The notes under the pieces: model-generated
Databases searched by the model: none
What the model saw: the letters and a program-made list of their open reading frames with translations, nothing else
What the model was told of the DNA's origin: nothing
Part shown: positions 1 to 10,171 of the stretch, in pieces
Layout: every line of letters starts with the position of its first letter
Numbering within the stretch: position 1 is the first letter of the stretch
Made by a program: the position numbers and the translations under genes
DNA from: Pilaira anomala
Taxonomy: Eukaryota > Mucoromycota > Mucoromycetes > Mucorales > Mucoraceae
NCBI GenBank assembly: GCA_025716855.1
Contig: JAIXMQ010000137.1
Coordinates: 1 to 33,113 of the forward strand
DNA length: 33,113 nt
Direction of reading: 5' to 3'

Positions 1-921
1 ATTAATGTCTAGGCCGACATTATCGACAGGATAACCCATCTCTCTCAAATCATGTTGGATGAGACGGTATCCAATTTCAGGTACCATCTCGTGTCTTAAT
101 AGATTTAAGTAACTAGATTCATGAGCCACTTCCCCGGCCCAAGAGGTTTCAGCAAATCGACCTTTTGACAAGAGTTTCAAAGCAATGTGAAAGATGGCCT
201 CAGCACCGTCTTGGCCATAATACCCGGGCTACAAAAAAAATGTTAGATGATATTTTTTTTTCTTGTATATTTTTATGTAATAATTTTTTTACTAACAGTG
301 TATAATCCAGCACAACTGCTGGCAAAAGCTATTCTCGCAAATTGCTTCTCATACCCTTCGTTCCGAAGTACATCGAATGTTTGTCTTGCGGCTCCTCTGA
401 AGCGGCCATTTCCAGAGTTGATCATATGCTGAAATTCTTGACTGTTGATGATGGCATTTACTCTATTGTTGAAAGCACTCAATGCCATTTCTCTTGGCAA
501 ACGTAGAGCCAATTCATGACAATTGTTATTTTTGAGCTCTACGTTTAACTCGAACAAATCGTGTTGACGACAGAATTCATCATCTAAACCTGCTATCAAA
601 TCATCAAACATTTTTTTCGAGCGCTTGCCCTTACCAGCGGCAACTCCTTCTTTTATCAACAAGAACTGAGTATTTTTCCATCATTTCTGTTCTCAAGATT
701 TTCAGCTCCACAAAGTTGCTTTCGAATCTTTCGTCAACTAATAATATCTTTTTGCAGAGAGAACATTCCACAAGTGCGTCATTGTCAGTGATCGTACGAC
801 GGGTACTATTGACAAGTGCATCATCATCATTATTATTGCTGTTGTTGTCTTCAACAAGTCTAACAGCAGCAGATTCAACCATCATTGAACTATCAATGCG
901 AGCTTGCTTTCGCTTTGGCAT
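1..921 (-). CDS. RTC4-like domain protein, partial (runs off left edge)
   Basis: Two exons on the minus strand, 921-297 and 228-1, joined by a 68-nt intron (229-296; donor GTTAGT, acceptor GTAG). Exon 2 opens with PGYYGQDGAE and later has VPEIGYRLIQHDL. These match the pattern I know for the RTC4-like C-terminal domain (Restriction of Telomere Capping 4; PGYYG then VPEvavRLImeDm). Upstream are a CxxC pair (CSLCKK) and FCRQHD, also typical of that domain's start. The N-terminus is basic (MPKRKQ), then Asn/Asp-rich. The first ATG is at 921; a longer start at 933 would need TTG. The frame changes near 650, where an AAAA run would have to be AAA for continuity (625 nt in exon 1, one too many). 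RTC4 is a nuclear yeast protein tied to telomere capping; the role here is unknown. The gene lies 90 bp downstream of the MULE, same strand. Confidence 0.68.
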
Positions 922-1012
922 ATTTAAATGCAAACCTGCGTCTGTTTCATAAAAAAGTTATGCAATATCATTTTATTAGTATTTATTTGATAAAAATTAG
1001 TCAAAGAATTAT

Positions 1013-3497
1013 TTACAAAAACATAACTCTATTTTCTTGTGAGAGCTGATGTTGGCTGATCGGACAGCTGCGTCTGTTGTGACCAGCTTCCTTACAATTG
1101 CCACACTTTTTAAGGCGAGCCTGCTGGTCAGAAAACACGAACTCAAGAGCAGATGAGTCACGTTGGGTGCTCGAAATATTTCTATTCTGAGCACTAAGTC
1201 CAGCTTTTCTCTTTCTACCCTTTCGGCGAGCTTCAAGTGGATCACCTAGTTCAAATGGCAATTCATTATTAGCAAGATTGGTAAAAAAAGGCACGCATTG
1301 CAGCTTGTCTGTGGGGAGTTGCACTGCGGTATCTAACATTTTTATATATGTTAATTAAAATAACTAATAAATACACTTGTTATTTGTCCCTTTTATTTTT
1401 ACATACCTCTCCTTAATGACCCTGAAAATTTCAGGCGAAATCATTTGAATTTCTTGTGAAGAAGAAATGGTAGTGCCCGTCTCATCAACGTACTCTTGAG
1501 ATTCACAATGAATGCTGTTTGCTTCAGAAATTATGCCTTCGAACTGGTTTAAAGAAAAAGAACCAGATAACTGGGAGCAGCTGGTTAGTAGGACCTCCGG
1601 TTTGGAAAGCCACCATTGACTATCAATGTCTTCCTTCATCAGCTGTTTTTTTCCAATAATCATTGCTTTTATTTCATGACAGCATGGAATTCCCATTGTA
1701 CTCGTAAAACTCTCTTTACAGTCACCAACCGAGAATCGTTGCACAGAGGGGTACTTCAAACTCATTTTTGCCATAGCATACTGACGTATAGTTTTGTCCA
1801 AGGCAAATGTTGATATTTTTTTTACAATTGGTAAAAAAAATGCATTGTTGCTAATGCTGCTCAGGGACTTGTCTTGCGAATCAGCATTTTCTTGCTCAAT
1901 TCGGTTGACTTGAGCTGTAATTGCCTTGTCAAGTCTACCGACAACGATATCAATATCATTAGTACTGACTTTGATATATCTCTTCATCGTAGCATGCATT
2001 CCTTCGATTCTTGATGTTGAGGTGCTGTTAAAGTGCCTAAATTTTTTTGTCCAAGCTTCAACAAATCTTATTAAGGATTTACAGTTTTTGTTTTAGTAAA
2101 AATACAGTGTCATTTTTTTTTTTTTTTTACTTACTTCTCCTTAAGTGGAATCCACTCTTTGTAAAGATATTGCTCGAAAGCAATCTTACCTGAAGCTGGT
2201 AATGAAGCCTTGAAAGCCAACAGATTACTATTAAAATCCTCAGGGGTGAACGAGTCTTTTACTAGAGTATTCCAGCTTCTCAAAATAACGTCACTTTCTT
2301 CTTTTGTGATAGGTCTAAAGCATTCATTAATATGGATCATGACGTTATTAGATATGTGCCAACGGCAGAGAAAGTGTTTTGATCCTGGGATAATTTTGGT
2401 GATGGCGTTGATCAGAGCATTTTCCTGGTCAGTTACAATTATTTTGGGCGTGTTGTTCTGAAAGCAAAATCTGGCCATTGCTTTAGTGCCCACTCATAGG
2501 AAGACTGTTCTTCAGATGACAAAAAAATACATCCTAACAAAAAAGTGGCATTTGTGTTGGTCATACCGCCAATTTCCAACAAGGGTATACCAAACATATT
2601 GGTCTTGTACGTGCTATCCATCACAAGTACATTAGAATAGCGGTTGAACAAGTTGATTGATGACTCATGGGCAAAAAACAATTTGTTCAATTTACCTTCG
2701 TTATCAACGTCCATCTCGTAACGATAACAGTTGGCTGACGCTAACTTATCAACCAGATGTTGAACTGGAGTTCTATTATTCAAAATGTTTTTTCTTATCT
2801 GGAGCTTTGCTTGATAGATGGTCTTGTTAACAAAGGTTTGGCCAGGATATCGCTCAGAAAGAGCAGTTACCATATCTGATGGCGTGGTACCAAACTCCAT
2901 CAACTCTTGCATGTACTGCAATTGGCTCATGTTCAATTGGCGCTGGCCACTGAGTGCTGCAAATATCTTTTTGTTGGGCATATGGTTATGCTGGTTATTG
3001 ATTGCCTTGATAAAAAAACAATAACATTTTTTGCCGTCTTTGTCCTCGGACTGTTTTCTGTTAATGGTCCATTTGAACGGACACGAGCATCTAGCTGATC
3101 GGCCATTTCTAGAACCAGGTGTTCCCTTTACAACATAAACGGTACTAGAGGACTCGCGGCTTTTGTGGCATTGGATGATGCCGTATTCTCTTTGCCGTTC
3201 TTCCCCTTCCTTTTTCTCCCAGTTCGAGCTGGTAATAGTGGCATTAATACAGAGACTATCTGTATATCTCTTAACTTCTTCAAATGCGAGATCAAATGAA
3301 TTGTATCTCTTTGCAGATGAAACAAATTCAGAAACTGGCATCATATATGTTGCTTCTTCCACTACGTTGTTTTCTGAAGAAGTGAAGTTCACGGGTTCTT
3401 CGCAAGCCTGAGGTAAATCACCAAGTTCTGAAATATCAGTCGAGTAACCCTCTATAAGTCTTGTGTAAATAACATCTTCAGATTCATGATTAATCAT
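1013..3497 (-). pseudogene. MULE-type (FAR1/Mutator) transposase, frame-broken
   Basis: Exon 1 (3497-2135) starts at MINHESEDVIY, carries an FAR1-like Cys/His DNA-binding region (CSCPFKW ... NNQHNHM) and two catalytic aspartates, VLVMDSTYKTNM and IIVTDQENAL, followed by FLCRWHI. A 68-nt intron (2067-2134, GTAAGT/AAG) leads to FVEAWTKKF and the likely catalytic glutamate in SRIEGMHATMKRY. A SWIM-like CxnCxH (MGIPCCHEI) follows, and after another intron a zinc knuckle CGNCKEAGHNRRSCP near the C-terminus. This order of DDE, SWIM and zinc knuckle is the standard MULE arrangement. The frame breaks near 2480, where CAATGG would need to be CAAATGG to keep WALKQMARF in frame; the last intron (about 1333-1406) also joins out of phase by one base. 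I could not find inverted termini or a 9-bp target duplication. Family call is firm; activity is doubtful unless the breaks are sequence errors. Confidence 0.85.
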
Positions 3498-4628
3498 ATT
3501 AAAGATATTAGAATATTATAATAAGTCTAATATTAAATCGTGTCGTTTTAAAAGCAATGATTGATAACTCGAATTACCAAAAAAAAAAAAAAAATTACTA
3601 TTCTTATATTGATTTAGCTAATAGCAAAAGGTGGATAATGTATTTTTTTTTATTCTTTTATGGGTCCCTTATTTTATTTAAATTGAATAAAGTTCATATG
3701 CCGAGTTAAATACCTTAATGTTCTCGTATCTTCTATCAATTTTTTTTTTTTTGTGAATTTGAAATTTTATTAAAAACATAAAGAATATTGTAAATAATAA
3801 AAGAAAACAACGAGTTGCATATTCCGAAGAAAATTGACTCGAGGAACGAAGTAGTTGTAGAATTAAAAAAAGATTAGGCATAACGTGGTTTCCTCCATGA
3901 TGTTAATTGTTTGAGCCTACAAAAGTTTAAATCTCAGGAAAAATCCGTCCAAATAGTAAAAAGATCATTTTTTTTTATTGCCCACAAAAAAAAATCCGTC
4001 CAGAAAATAAATATTTTGACGCTCCAGAAAAATCCGTCCAAATTGTAAAATGTTTTTTTTTTAAAAGGATCCTAAGTCCGGTTTTATTTTGCGTATAAAG
4101 TTCGGCCCAGAGAAATAAATATTTCAAAGCCCAGAGAAAATCCGTCCAAATAAAGATTCCCTAATTATATATTTACAACATATTATTTATCGTATAAATA
4201 TAACGGTTTGAAAAAAAAATGTACTTTTCAATAAAAGCAATTGGATTCTACCCTCTGTGGTTATTCAGTTGTTAGTAGTATATAAAGTATAATAAATAGA
4301 AGATAATGTTTATATAATTAAAGAATGGGAGATATTTATATAATTCCGTTATGAATTACTTATATGATATGTAGTTGATTTAATTGCTGTATGCTAGTGA
4401 TGGTAATATATAAAGATTACGGTATTCATGTGTCGACACATGATACTTAGTGCTATGATTTTGGTAATTATTATTGTTATTCTTCTTACTACGATGATGG
4501 GTATTTCATATGTTTTGTATAAACATCGGTTTATGTATAACTTGAGTAGTATTTCTATTTGAAAACGACACTTAAACGAATCGGATTGAAACATATAAAT
4601 CTTGGACATCCATCTTATTGATTAATTT
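3498..4628. other. Non-coding AT-rich interval
   Basis: Apart from the CCGTCC repeats at 3930-4165, this stretch upstream of the MULE holds poly(A/T) runs and short open frames without recognisable protein features. It may contain the MULE promoter and an undetected element end. Confidence 0.5.
3930..4165. repeat. Degenerate tandem repeat with ATCCGTCCA core
   Basis: Four copies of AAAATCCGTCCA occur within about 230 bp, three of them preceded by CAGGAA, CCAGAA or CCAGAGA. They alternate with two copies of a second segment (CAGAAAATAAATATTTTGACG and CAGAGAAATAAATATTTCAAAG-like). The unit therefore looks about 55-60 bp long and is degenerate. It sits about 430 bp upstream of the MULE start and could be its subterminal repeat region or an unrelated minisatellite. 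Confidence 0.6.
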
Positions 4629-4818
4629 TTGGTTGACACTTATGTCGCGGTCAATCCGGCATTTCAGACAAGTCTGGTAGAACTAACAAAAAGACTATAT
4701 GAATTACGTACCAATGACTTATTGGAAGTAACAAGACCAAAAAGAAGGTTCAAGCTTAAGGTTCGCAAGCCTAGACCTTTTAAGAAAACAAAGCTAAATT
4801 TGATAACTGTTAATGCAA
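4629..4818 (+). CDS. Possible exon of an unknown basic protein
   Basis: An open frame of about 65 codons ends at ATACAAC followed by a good GTAAGT donor, so it may be an internal exon. The encoded segment becomes very basic toward its end (RPKRRFKLKVRKPRPFKK). There is no convincing ATG, no partner exon that I can place, and no recognised family. It may be a relict of a gene or element; treat it as tentative. Confidence 0.22.
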
Positions 4819-4835
4819 TACAACGTAAGTTATAA

Positions 4836-5756
4836 GCTAATTTAGCCTACAACCATTATGTATCTTTTACATAATTAGAATTAGAGAAGATGTAAATACC
4901 AATTACTTTGATTATAATTAAAGACAGCCTTTTATTATCTCTTTAAATAATACTTATAACTTATAATTAGATCAAAGTTAAAGTTTTTTTATTTTATTTT
5001 ATATTAAAGCAATGTTAACGTCACGTGAATATCATGTGTTATATTTTAAAAACATTTGACATGTATATTTCTAGTTGACTAATATACAATACATACCACC
5101 TTATGCCTCATTGGTTATGTTCAATGTTTACCACCCCGGTGATCCTGATTTGAATTCTACTGAAAGTATTTTTTTGTTCCAAATAAAAAATATTCTACAA
5201 CCTTCCAAGGACTGTTTTATTTTGGAAAAAATTTATTGACTGCTTAAAAGGTGTCTCATTCTTAGTTTTAATAAAAAATATTTATCTAAAAAACTATAAA
5301 AACCCATTCTTTTTATTTTCCTTACCTTTTATCTTTTTTTTCTTTCTTTCCTCAATTAAAAATAAGGATAGTTTAAATTTTTTAATTATTTATTGAATTA
5401 TTTTTGGTGAATTCTTGGGGCACCACAATCGGCACCACTGAAAAAAAAATGCGATTCGTGACGTCGACTATCGACCTTCGGAGTTCCTGATTGTGGTGTA
5501 GATGAGTTTATGTGGTGCCATTTGAGCACTATGCATCAACCAAAGGCTTCATAGACCTAATATTGTCCATATACTTTATAAAACATATTAGTTCAAGTTT
5601 AGTTACAAATAAAAAAAGAGTTACAATTGGTTTTTTCAATGAACTAAGATATATAATAAGAACAAAAAAAGTCAAAGTTCGGTTTAAGATAAATATATAA
5701 TGTAATAAAAAAAGTCTAACTGTGTGTTTAAGGTAAATAATAAATAAAAAAGTTTA
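4836..5756. other. Non-coding AT-rich interval
   Basis: No gene is visible. The only structure is the inverted repeat at 5419-5519. The right end directly abuts the TA target of the CAGTGC transposon. Confidence 0.5.
5419..5519. repeat. Compact inverted repeat (GGCACCACA / TGTGGTGCC)
   Basis: GGCACCACA at 5419-5427 is the exact inverse of TGTGGTGCC at 5511-5519, and the nested CACCACAATC at 5421-5430 is matched by GATTGTGGTG at about 5489-5498. The enclosed 100 bp is less AT-rich than its surroundings. This could be a tiny MITE-like element or a foldback relict; no target duplication is evident. Confidence 0.4.
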
Positions 5757-5788
5757 CAGTGCATCTATTTTTAGATCATATATTTTAA
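5757..5788 (+). repeat. Left terminal inverted repeat, CAGTGC transposon copy 1
   Basis: Begins CAGTGCATCTATTTTTAGAT immediately after a TA dinucleotide; it mirrors 9263-9294 with a single mismatch. Confidence 0.9.
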
Positions 5789-5980
5789 AAAAACGGACAT
5801 TTTCAGCTTTTGATTTAAACTCCGTTTTTTTTTAAAAAAAAATGCTCATTGCGAAAGTTCTTACATTTTATGATGCCAAACATGAATTAAACATATTTTA
5901 AAATATTAATGGGGACTATTATAATGTACAAATATTTTTTTTATTGATTTAAGCGAAGTTTTCGATGTGATTTCTGAGCT

Positions 5981-8274
5981 TTAGAAAACTCCTTTACCAC
6001 CTCTTGCATCTTTTCCCTGACTATAGGCTTCAATATACCTAAAGCTTTTATTCCAGTATCTTCTTATTAATAAAGGTGGTTCTCCGTGAGGGGAAGCACT
6101 ATCCAAGAACGAATTTATATTTTTATCTAAAGAAACAAAACTGTAGTTGCAATTTTGTCGGGCCACTTTCTTAGCTGCCCCCCAGAATCTTTCAATCGGG
6201 TTAGTCTCACAGTGAAACCGGGGGTACAGCTCAAAGATATGACCTTGCTTGGCTATAGCTTCTTCTAACAATGACTTTTGAGCCAAAAGGTCAGGCTGAT
6301 TCGCCAGCAAATAGACAGCGCAACAGTCTCGGTTGGTAGAGGCAATGCCTTGACAATTTCTTTTTTGATCTTGGTATAATTTACGGTTTTGTAAGATCAA
6401 TTTCATACCAATAAAATAGACCTTGGACGGATAAAAATAAAATACAGCGAGCATATTAGATTTTTTTTACCTTTTTTTTTTTTTTTATCACTTTAAACTT
6501 ACCGCTGTTTTGTTTTGAATAATTCTTCTAAGAGTTTGTCTTTTAAGATCAGCATTCATTTTCGAGTTATGGACTCTTTGAATTTCAATAAAATCATTGT
6601 CTCTTTCTACGTACATTGGCTGAATTCTTTCTCTCATAATTCCAAAGCTATCTTCTTCGACATAATAGCCATCACGAACACCGACTTCATCTGATTTTAC
6701 AACGTGTGGAAGCATGTTCATACGGCTGGAAACAAGAGCATCAGGAGCAAATGCCTTGTGGTTGCTACTCTGATCGAAGCAAAAAACACCGACCATATCT
6801 TGATGAAGAAAATTAAATAAAATTATTACTTCTTCAAGTTGTTCCAACATGTGTTTGCTGGTCCAATAACCTTCATTGGCGGCTCCAGGATAGAAAATCT
6901 TTCTTGAAATAAACTTTTTACCGTCAATGGTAGCCCTCATAGTACCATGGAATCTACAATGAAACTCTGAGATCATGACAGATCTACCCTGAAATTTCGG
7001 GAGACAGTAGCTTTCATCGTTTTCTACCCAAGCATTCTTCTGATAATCATTGCTATAGAATGTGCTCTCGTCGTGAGTAACAAAAACATGCTGCTTTACA
7101 CCAGCAGGCAACTCCAAGGGAAGCTCAACACTGACATCATCTTGATCATACTCCTGCGAGAGCTTTTGATACTCCATAATTCTATTGGACCACAATAAAC
7201 GGTAGGCAATTACATCCTCTCTTTCATTACCATCATAGTATACAGCATTTTCTAAATTAAAAATTATAATGTTAGATTTATTTTTAAGTACAAATGAGCT
7301 CGTACTTACTAAGGCACTTGAAATCAAACCCCCATTCGATAAGCTTTCTTCTAATACATTCTGAGGAGAGAGGCTTCGTTACTGCATTATCAGAATCAAG
7401 CTCGATATTAAGATCATCACGATCAACAGATTCAGGAAGAATCACATTCTTCAAATGAGCTTGAAGTAAAGGAATACATCTATGACTTCTTGGAACTGAT
7501 CTGAACCATTCAATGACTTTTCTTTTGATATCGTTGTCGTCCAAAACTGATACTCTCTTGACATGTTTACCTCGAGCGCTTTTAGTAATATCCCCAGTCT
7601 CCATGTACTCTTTTGCGTACTTAATTACCATGCTGCTACGGTAATGGGTTGCCTTTTTGAACCAGAATTTTTCAGCGGCCATGATTGATGATTGAGATTT
7701 ATTCAATCCATTCAATCTATTAGTAAAATATTCATACACTGCTGAACGCTTGTAAGCCTCATAGGTTCCTTCGATTTGCTGGGATGATTTTTTATTATTT
7801 CTTGGTAATAATTCATTGCTTAATAAAACCATGGCGTTTTTTATTCTTTCGACTTCAGATACTACCGGAACAGAAGTTACATCTTGTTGAATTGAAATCC
7901 TTCTTCTTCAATTGGAACAACATCTTCTTCTAAGGGGCCAGCTTCTTGCATCGAGAGGTCCGATGATTTAGGACAATATCATGCTTCCTTTAGCCTTCTC
8001 CTTGTTCTGCTGAACCTTTCTACGCTTTTGTCTATCTGATAAATCAAGAGTGCGACGATATTTTGTAACTTGTTCCTTATGTTGAAGAACGTTATTTATA
8101 GTTACTTCTACATAGAAAAAAATTAGTTAGATTATAAGAGTTTTTAATTATTGTTGATTACTTAATGATGCATACCATTATCACTGACTTCCTTTGCGCA
8201 GCTTCTTCACGTCTGCTAGCAATTTTCTCTTGCATATTCAATAAATGTGCCATTCTTTTGTTATGTCTGCCCAT
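5981..8274 (-). pseudogene. DDE transposase of the CAGTGC transposon (copy 1), broken
   Basis: The gene starts at MGRHNKRMAHLL (8274) and is spliced, with introns near 8108-8175, at 7252-7309 (58 nt) and at 6422-6502 (81 nt). Catalytic residues are visible: VTHDESTFYSND (D1), FCFDQSSNHKAFAP (D2) and FHCETNPIERFWGAAK (E). D2 and E are about 170 residues apart, much wider than the DD34E of classic Tc1. This HCExNxIERFW signature recurs in many fungal transposase-derived proteins. The N-terminal part (about 7833-8200) needs three frame changes. The C-terminus is cut by an 11-bp deletion relative to copy 2 (near 5999), which replaces the last 20 or so residues by GGKGVF and a stop. The original stop would be at 5941-5943. 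This copy is probably inactive. Confidence 0.85.
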
Positions 8275-8419
8275 TGTATAGTTTAAAAAGTTTATAAATA
8301 AAAATTATGATAGTTTTTTTTTTTTTGTGAGAAAATAGAAGGAGTATTTATATTAAAAAAAAAGAGAGAGTTGAGTACAATATAGACAGCTTTCTATGAT
8401 ACGTACTTAGTGATTTATG

Positions 8420-8780
8420 TATGCAAATTGCGGTTGAGTTGAATTATAGTGAATAAAATTGGTTAAGTTGACCTTATAAGTTAAATTTTTTTTCAAGTAA
8501 TTGGCTTATAGAACTCGGAATTGCTGTAAAGATTATAGTTTTTCTATACGGATTACTGTGTATGCAAGCTGGTTGAGTTGAATTATTGTATATGCAAACT
8601 GGTTGAGTTGAATTATTGTGTATGCAAATTGGTTGAGTTGAAGTATTGTGTATGCAAATTGGTTGAGTTGAATTATTGTGTATAATGCAAATTAGTTGAG
8701 TTGAATTATTGTGTACATATAATGAAAATTGTTTGAGTTGAATTATTGGTGTATGCAAATAGGTTAAGTTGACCTTATAA
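8420..8780. repeat. About 30-bp minisatellite inside the CAGTGC transposon
   Basis: Seven or so units of the type GAATTATTGTGTATGCAAAT + TGGTTGAGTT run from about 8550 to 8760, with small insertions in the last ones. The array is bracketed by a longer duplication: GGTTAAGTTGACCTTATAA occurs at about 8461 and again at about 8761. It lies between the transposase start and the right terminus, where many DNA transposons carry subterminal binding repeats. An open frame across it on the minus strand (NNSTQPICIH repeats) is a by-product of the period being divisible by three. Confidence 0.85.
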
Positions 8781-9262
8781 CTAGAACTTTTCTCAAATAG
8801 CTAAATGTTTTATAGATTGCGTTAAGCAAATTGTTTATTACCACCGATGGAACTCAAAATTACTGTAAAAGTTATTAGTTTTTTAATCCAGTTTGTTGGT
8901 TTTTTTTTTTTTTTTACTGTATGGGATCCGAGGAATTGGGTTTAGTCTAGTTATGTTAATAAAGATGGCCTCAGCTCAAAGTTTTAATCTCCGGTGTAAC
9001 ATAACTCTGCAATATTATTGGCTGGAGTTGCTCCGATTTTAATTTCGGAATCCGAAATTGACTGGACATTGTGGGGCTTGCCCTGCTATTAAGTTGATAT
9101 TTCGTGAGAAAATTCTGAAAATTTTTTTTAGCAAAAATAAACTTTTCTATTCATAGATCTCTTTTAAATGCTTTATTTAATTGAAGTATGATTATTCCAG
9201 TGGATGGATTTTATTTTTTTTAGTAGTGAATTCCCATTTTTTTAAATTTTTTTTCTTAGGGC
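8781..9262. other. Non-coding right arm of the CAGTGC transposon
   Basis: No open frame or RNA is recognisable between the minisatellite and the right terminus. Confidence 0.5.
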
Positions 9263-9294
9263 TTAAAATATATGATTTAAAAATAGATGCACTG
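9263..9294 (-). repeat. Right terminal inverted repeat, CAGTGC transposon copy 1
   Basis: Read on the minus strand it begins CAGTGCATCTATTTTTAAAT, and on the plus strand it is followed by the TA target duplication. Confidence 0.9.
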
Positions 9295-9398
9295 TATTAA
9301 ATGAATATACTACTTGAGTTGCAGTATATAAAGAGTAAAATTCTTTCTGACTTTTTGTTTCTCTTCATTTTATTATTATAAAAAAAAATAAGTTTACA

Positions 9399-10171
9399 AT
9401 GCCATCTATTACTACGAGAATCTGTTCATTCTGTCGTACCCCGCTTGATGCTGACTATACTTTCAAAACATGTATTGACTGTCGAGTAAGTAACAGCTCA
9501 TTATCATATAATAAACTCAAAATAGAAAAAAAAATACTTATATTTCATTTTAGTAACGTTAAAAGATTTATAATAGAAGCCGTCGTCTTCTTCGTCGTAA
9601 CGCTTTAACAGTACAAGTAAGATCAACTGAAGTAGATGAAATCAGTTCAGGTATAAGAACCGAAAGAGCTACTAGACCTGCAGAAATTATTGCTGCTGCT
9701 CACATTACTGAATTGAATAAAATGACACCATTGAATATGGGAAGAATGGATGTACAATGTCCAGACTGCAAAGCCTATCACTGGAAAGGAGAAAAAACTA
9801 ATGGTGGATCTTCTTAAGAATCATGCCGTAAAAAAGGCTCTGTTAAATTACCATTGCTGAATGAACCTCCTCAGCTTTTGAATGATTTATTAAACGGTGT
9901 CCATTTTAAATCAACTGCCTTTTTAAACAATATAAGACAGTATATTTCAGCATTTGCTTTCACTTCTTTTGTAACAGCCGGGAAAAGCTCAAATAATACA
10001 ATAAATAATACTGGTTCTAGATTTATGCCTTTCAAAGCTCATGGAGAATTATATCATCTTCAAGGTCCACTTACTTCAACTGATAATAATTGTGGACAAT
10101 GGGCTTTAATGGGAAAAGACTTAGGGTGTTTTTATTATCAAATAAAAACTGAAAGATCTCTTCTAAACTAA
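9399..10171 (+). pseudogene. Helitron N-terminal fragment (lineage 1)
   Basis: Exon 1 (9399-9485) starts MPSITTRICSFCRTPL and has two Cys pairs (CSFC, CIDC). It ends in a GTAAGT donor; the best in-frame acceptor is at 9565 (80-nt intron). Exon 2 reads through MGRMDVQCPDCKAYHWKGE, then an in-frame TAA (9815-9817), then ESCRKKGSVKLPLLNEPP and KAHGELYHLQGPL. This is the conserved N-terminal region of Helitron Rep/helicase proteins (M..MDvqCp.CgA.HW ... CC..GkvklP ... hGqlYH..GpL). The frame closes at 10171 with no Rep or helicase part following, so it is an orphan 5' piece. The start is only about 100 bp right of the CAGTGC transposon. Confidence 0.82.

Larger units (their letters stand above)
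5757..9294 (-). mobile_element. TA-flanked DNA transposon, CAGTGC termini (copy 1)
   Basis: The left end begins CAGTGCATCTATTTTTAGAT at 5757, preceded by TA (5755-5756). The right end is its inverse (ATCTAAAAATAGATGCACTG-like, ending 9294), followed by TA (9295-9296). The inverted termini match over about 32 bp with one difference. TA duplication and a DDE transposase place it in the broad Tc1/mariner (ITm) group. Length is 3538 bp. The transposase gene occupies the left two thirds on the minus strand; the remaining part carries the 30-bp minisatellite and about 1 kb of non-coding DNA. A second copy starts at 32811 in the same orientation. Confidence 0.9.

Noticed and set aside
2439..2500. 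Programmed frameshift in the MULE
   Set aside because: No slippery heptamer is seen at the overlap, and a single missing A in CAATGG explains the shift more simply.
8474..8758. Minus-strand open frame with STQPICIHNN repeats
   Set aside because: It is produced by a 30-bp minisatellite whose length is a multiple of three; no other coding feature supports it.
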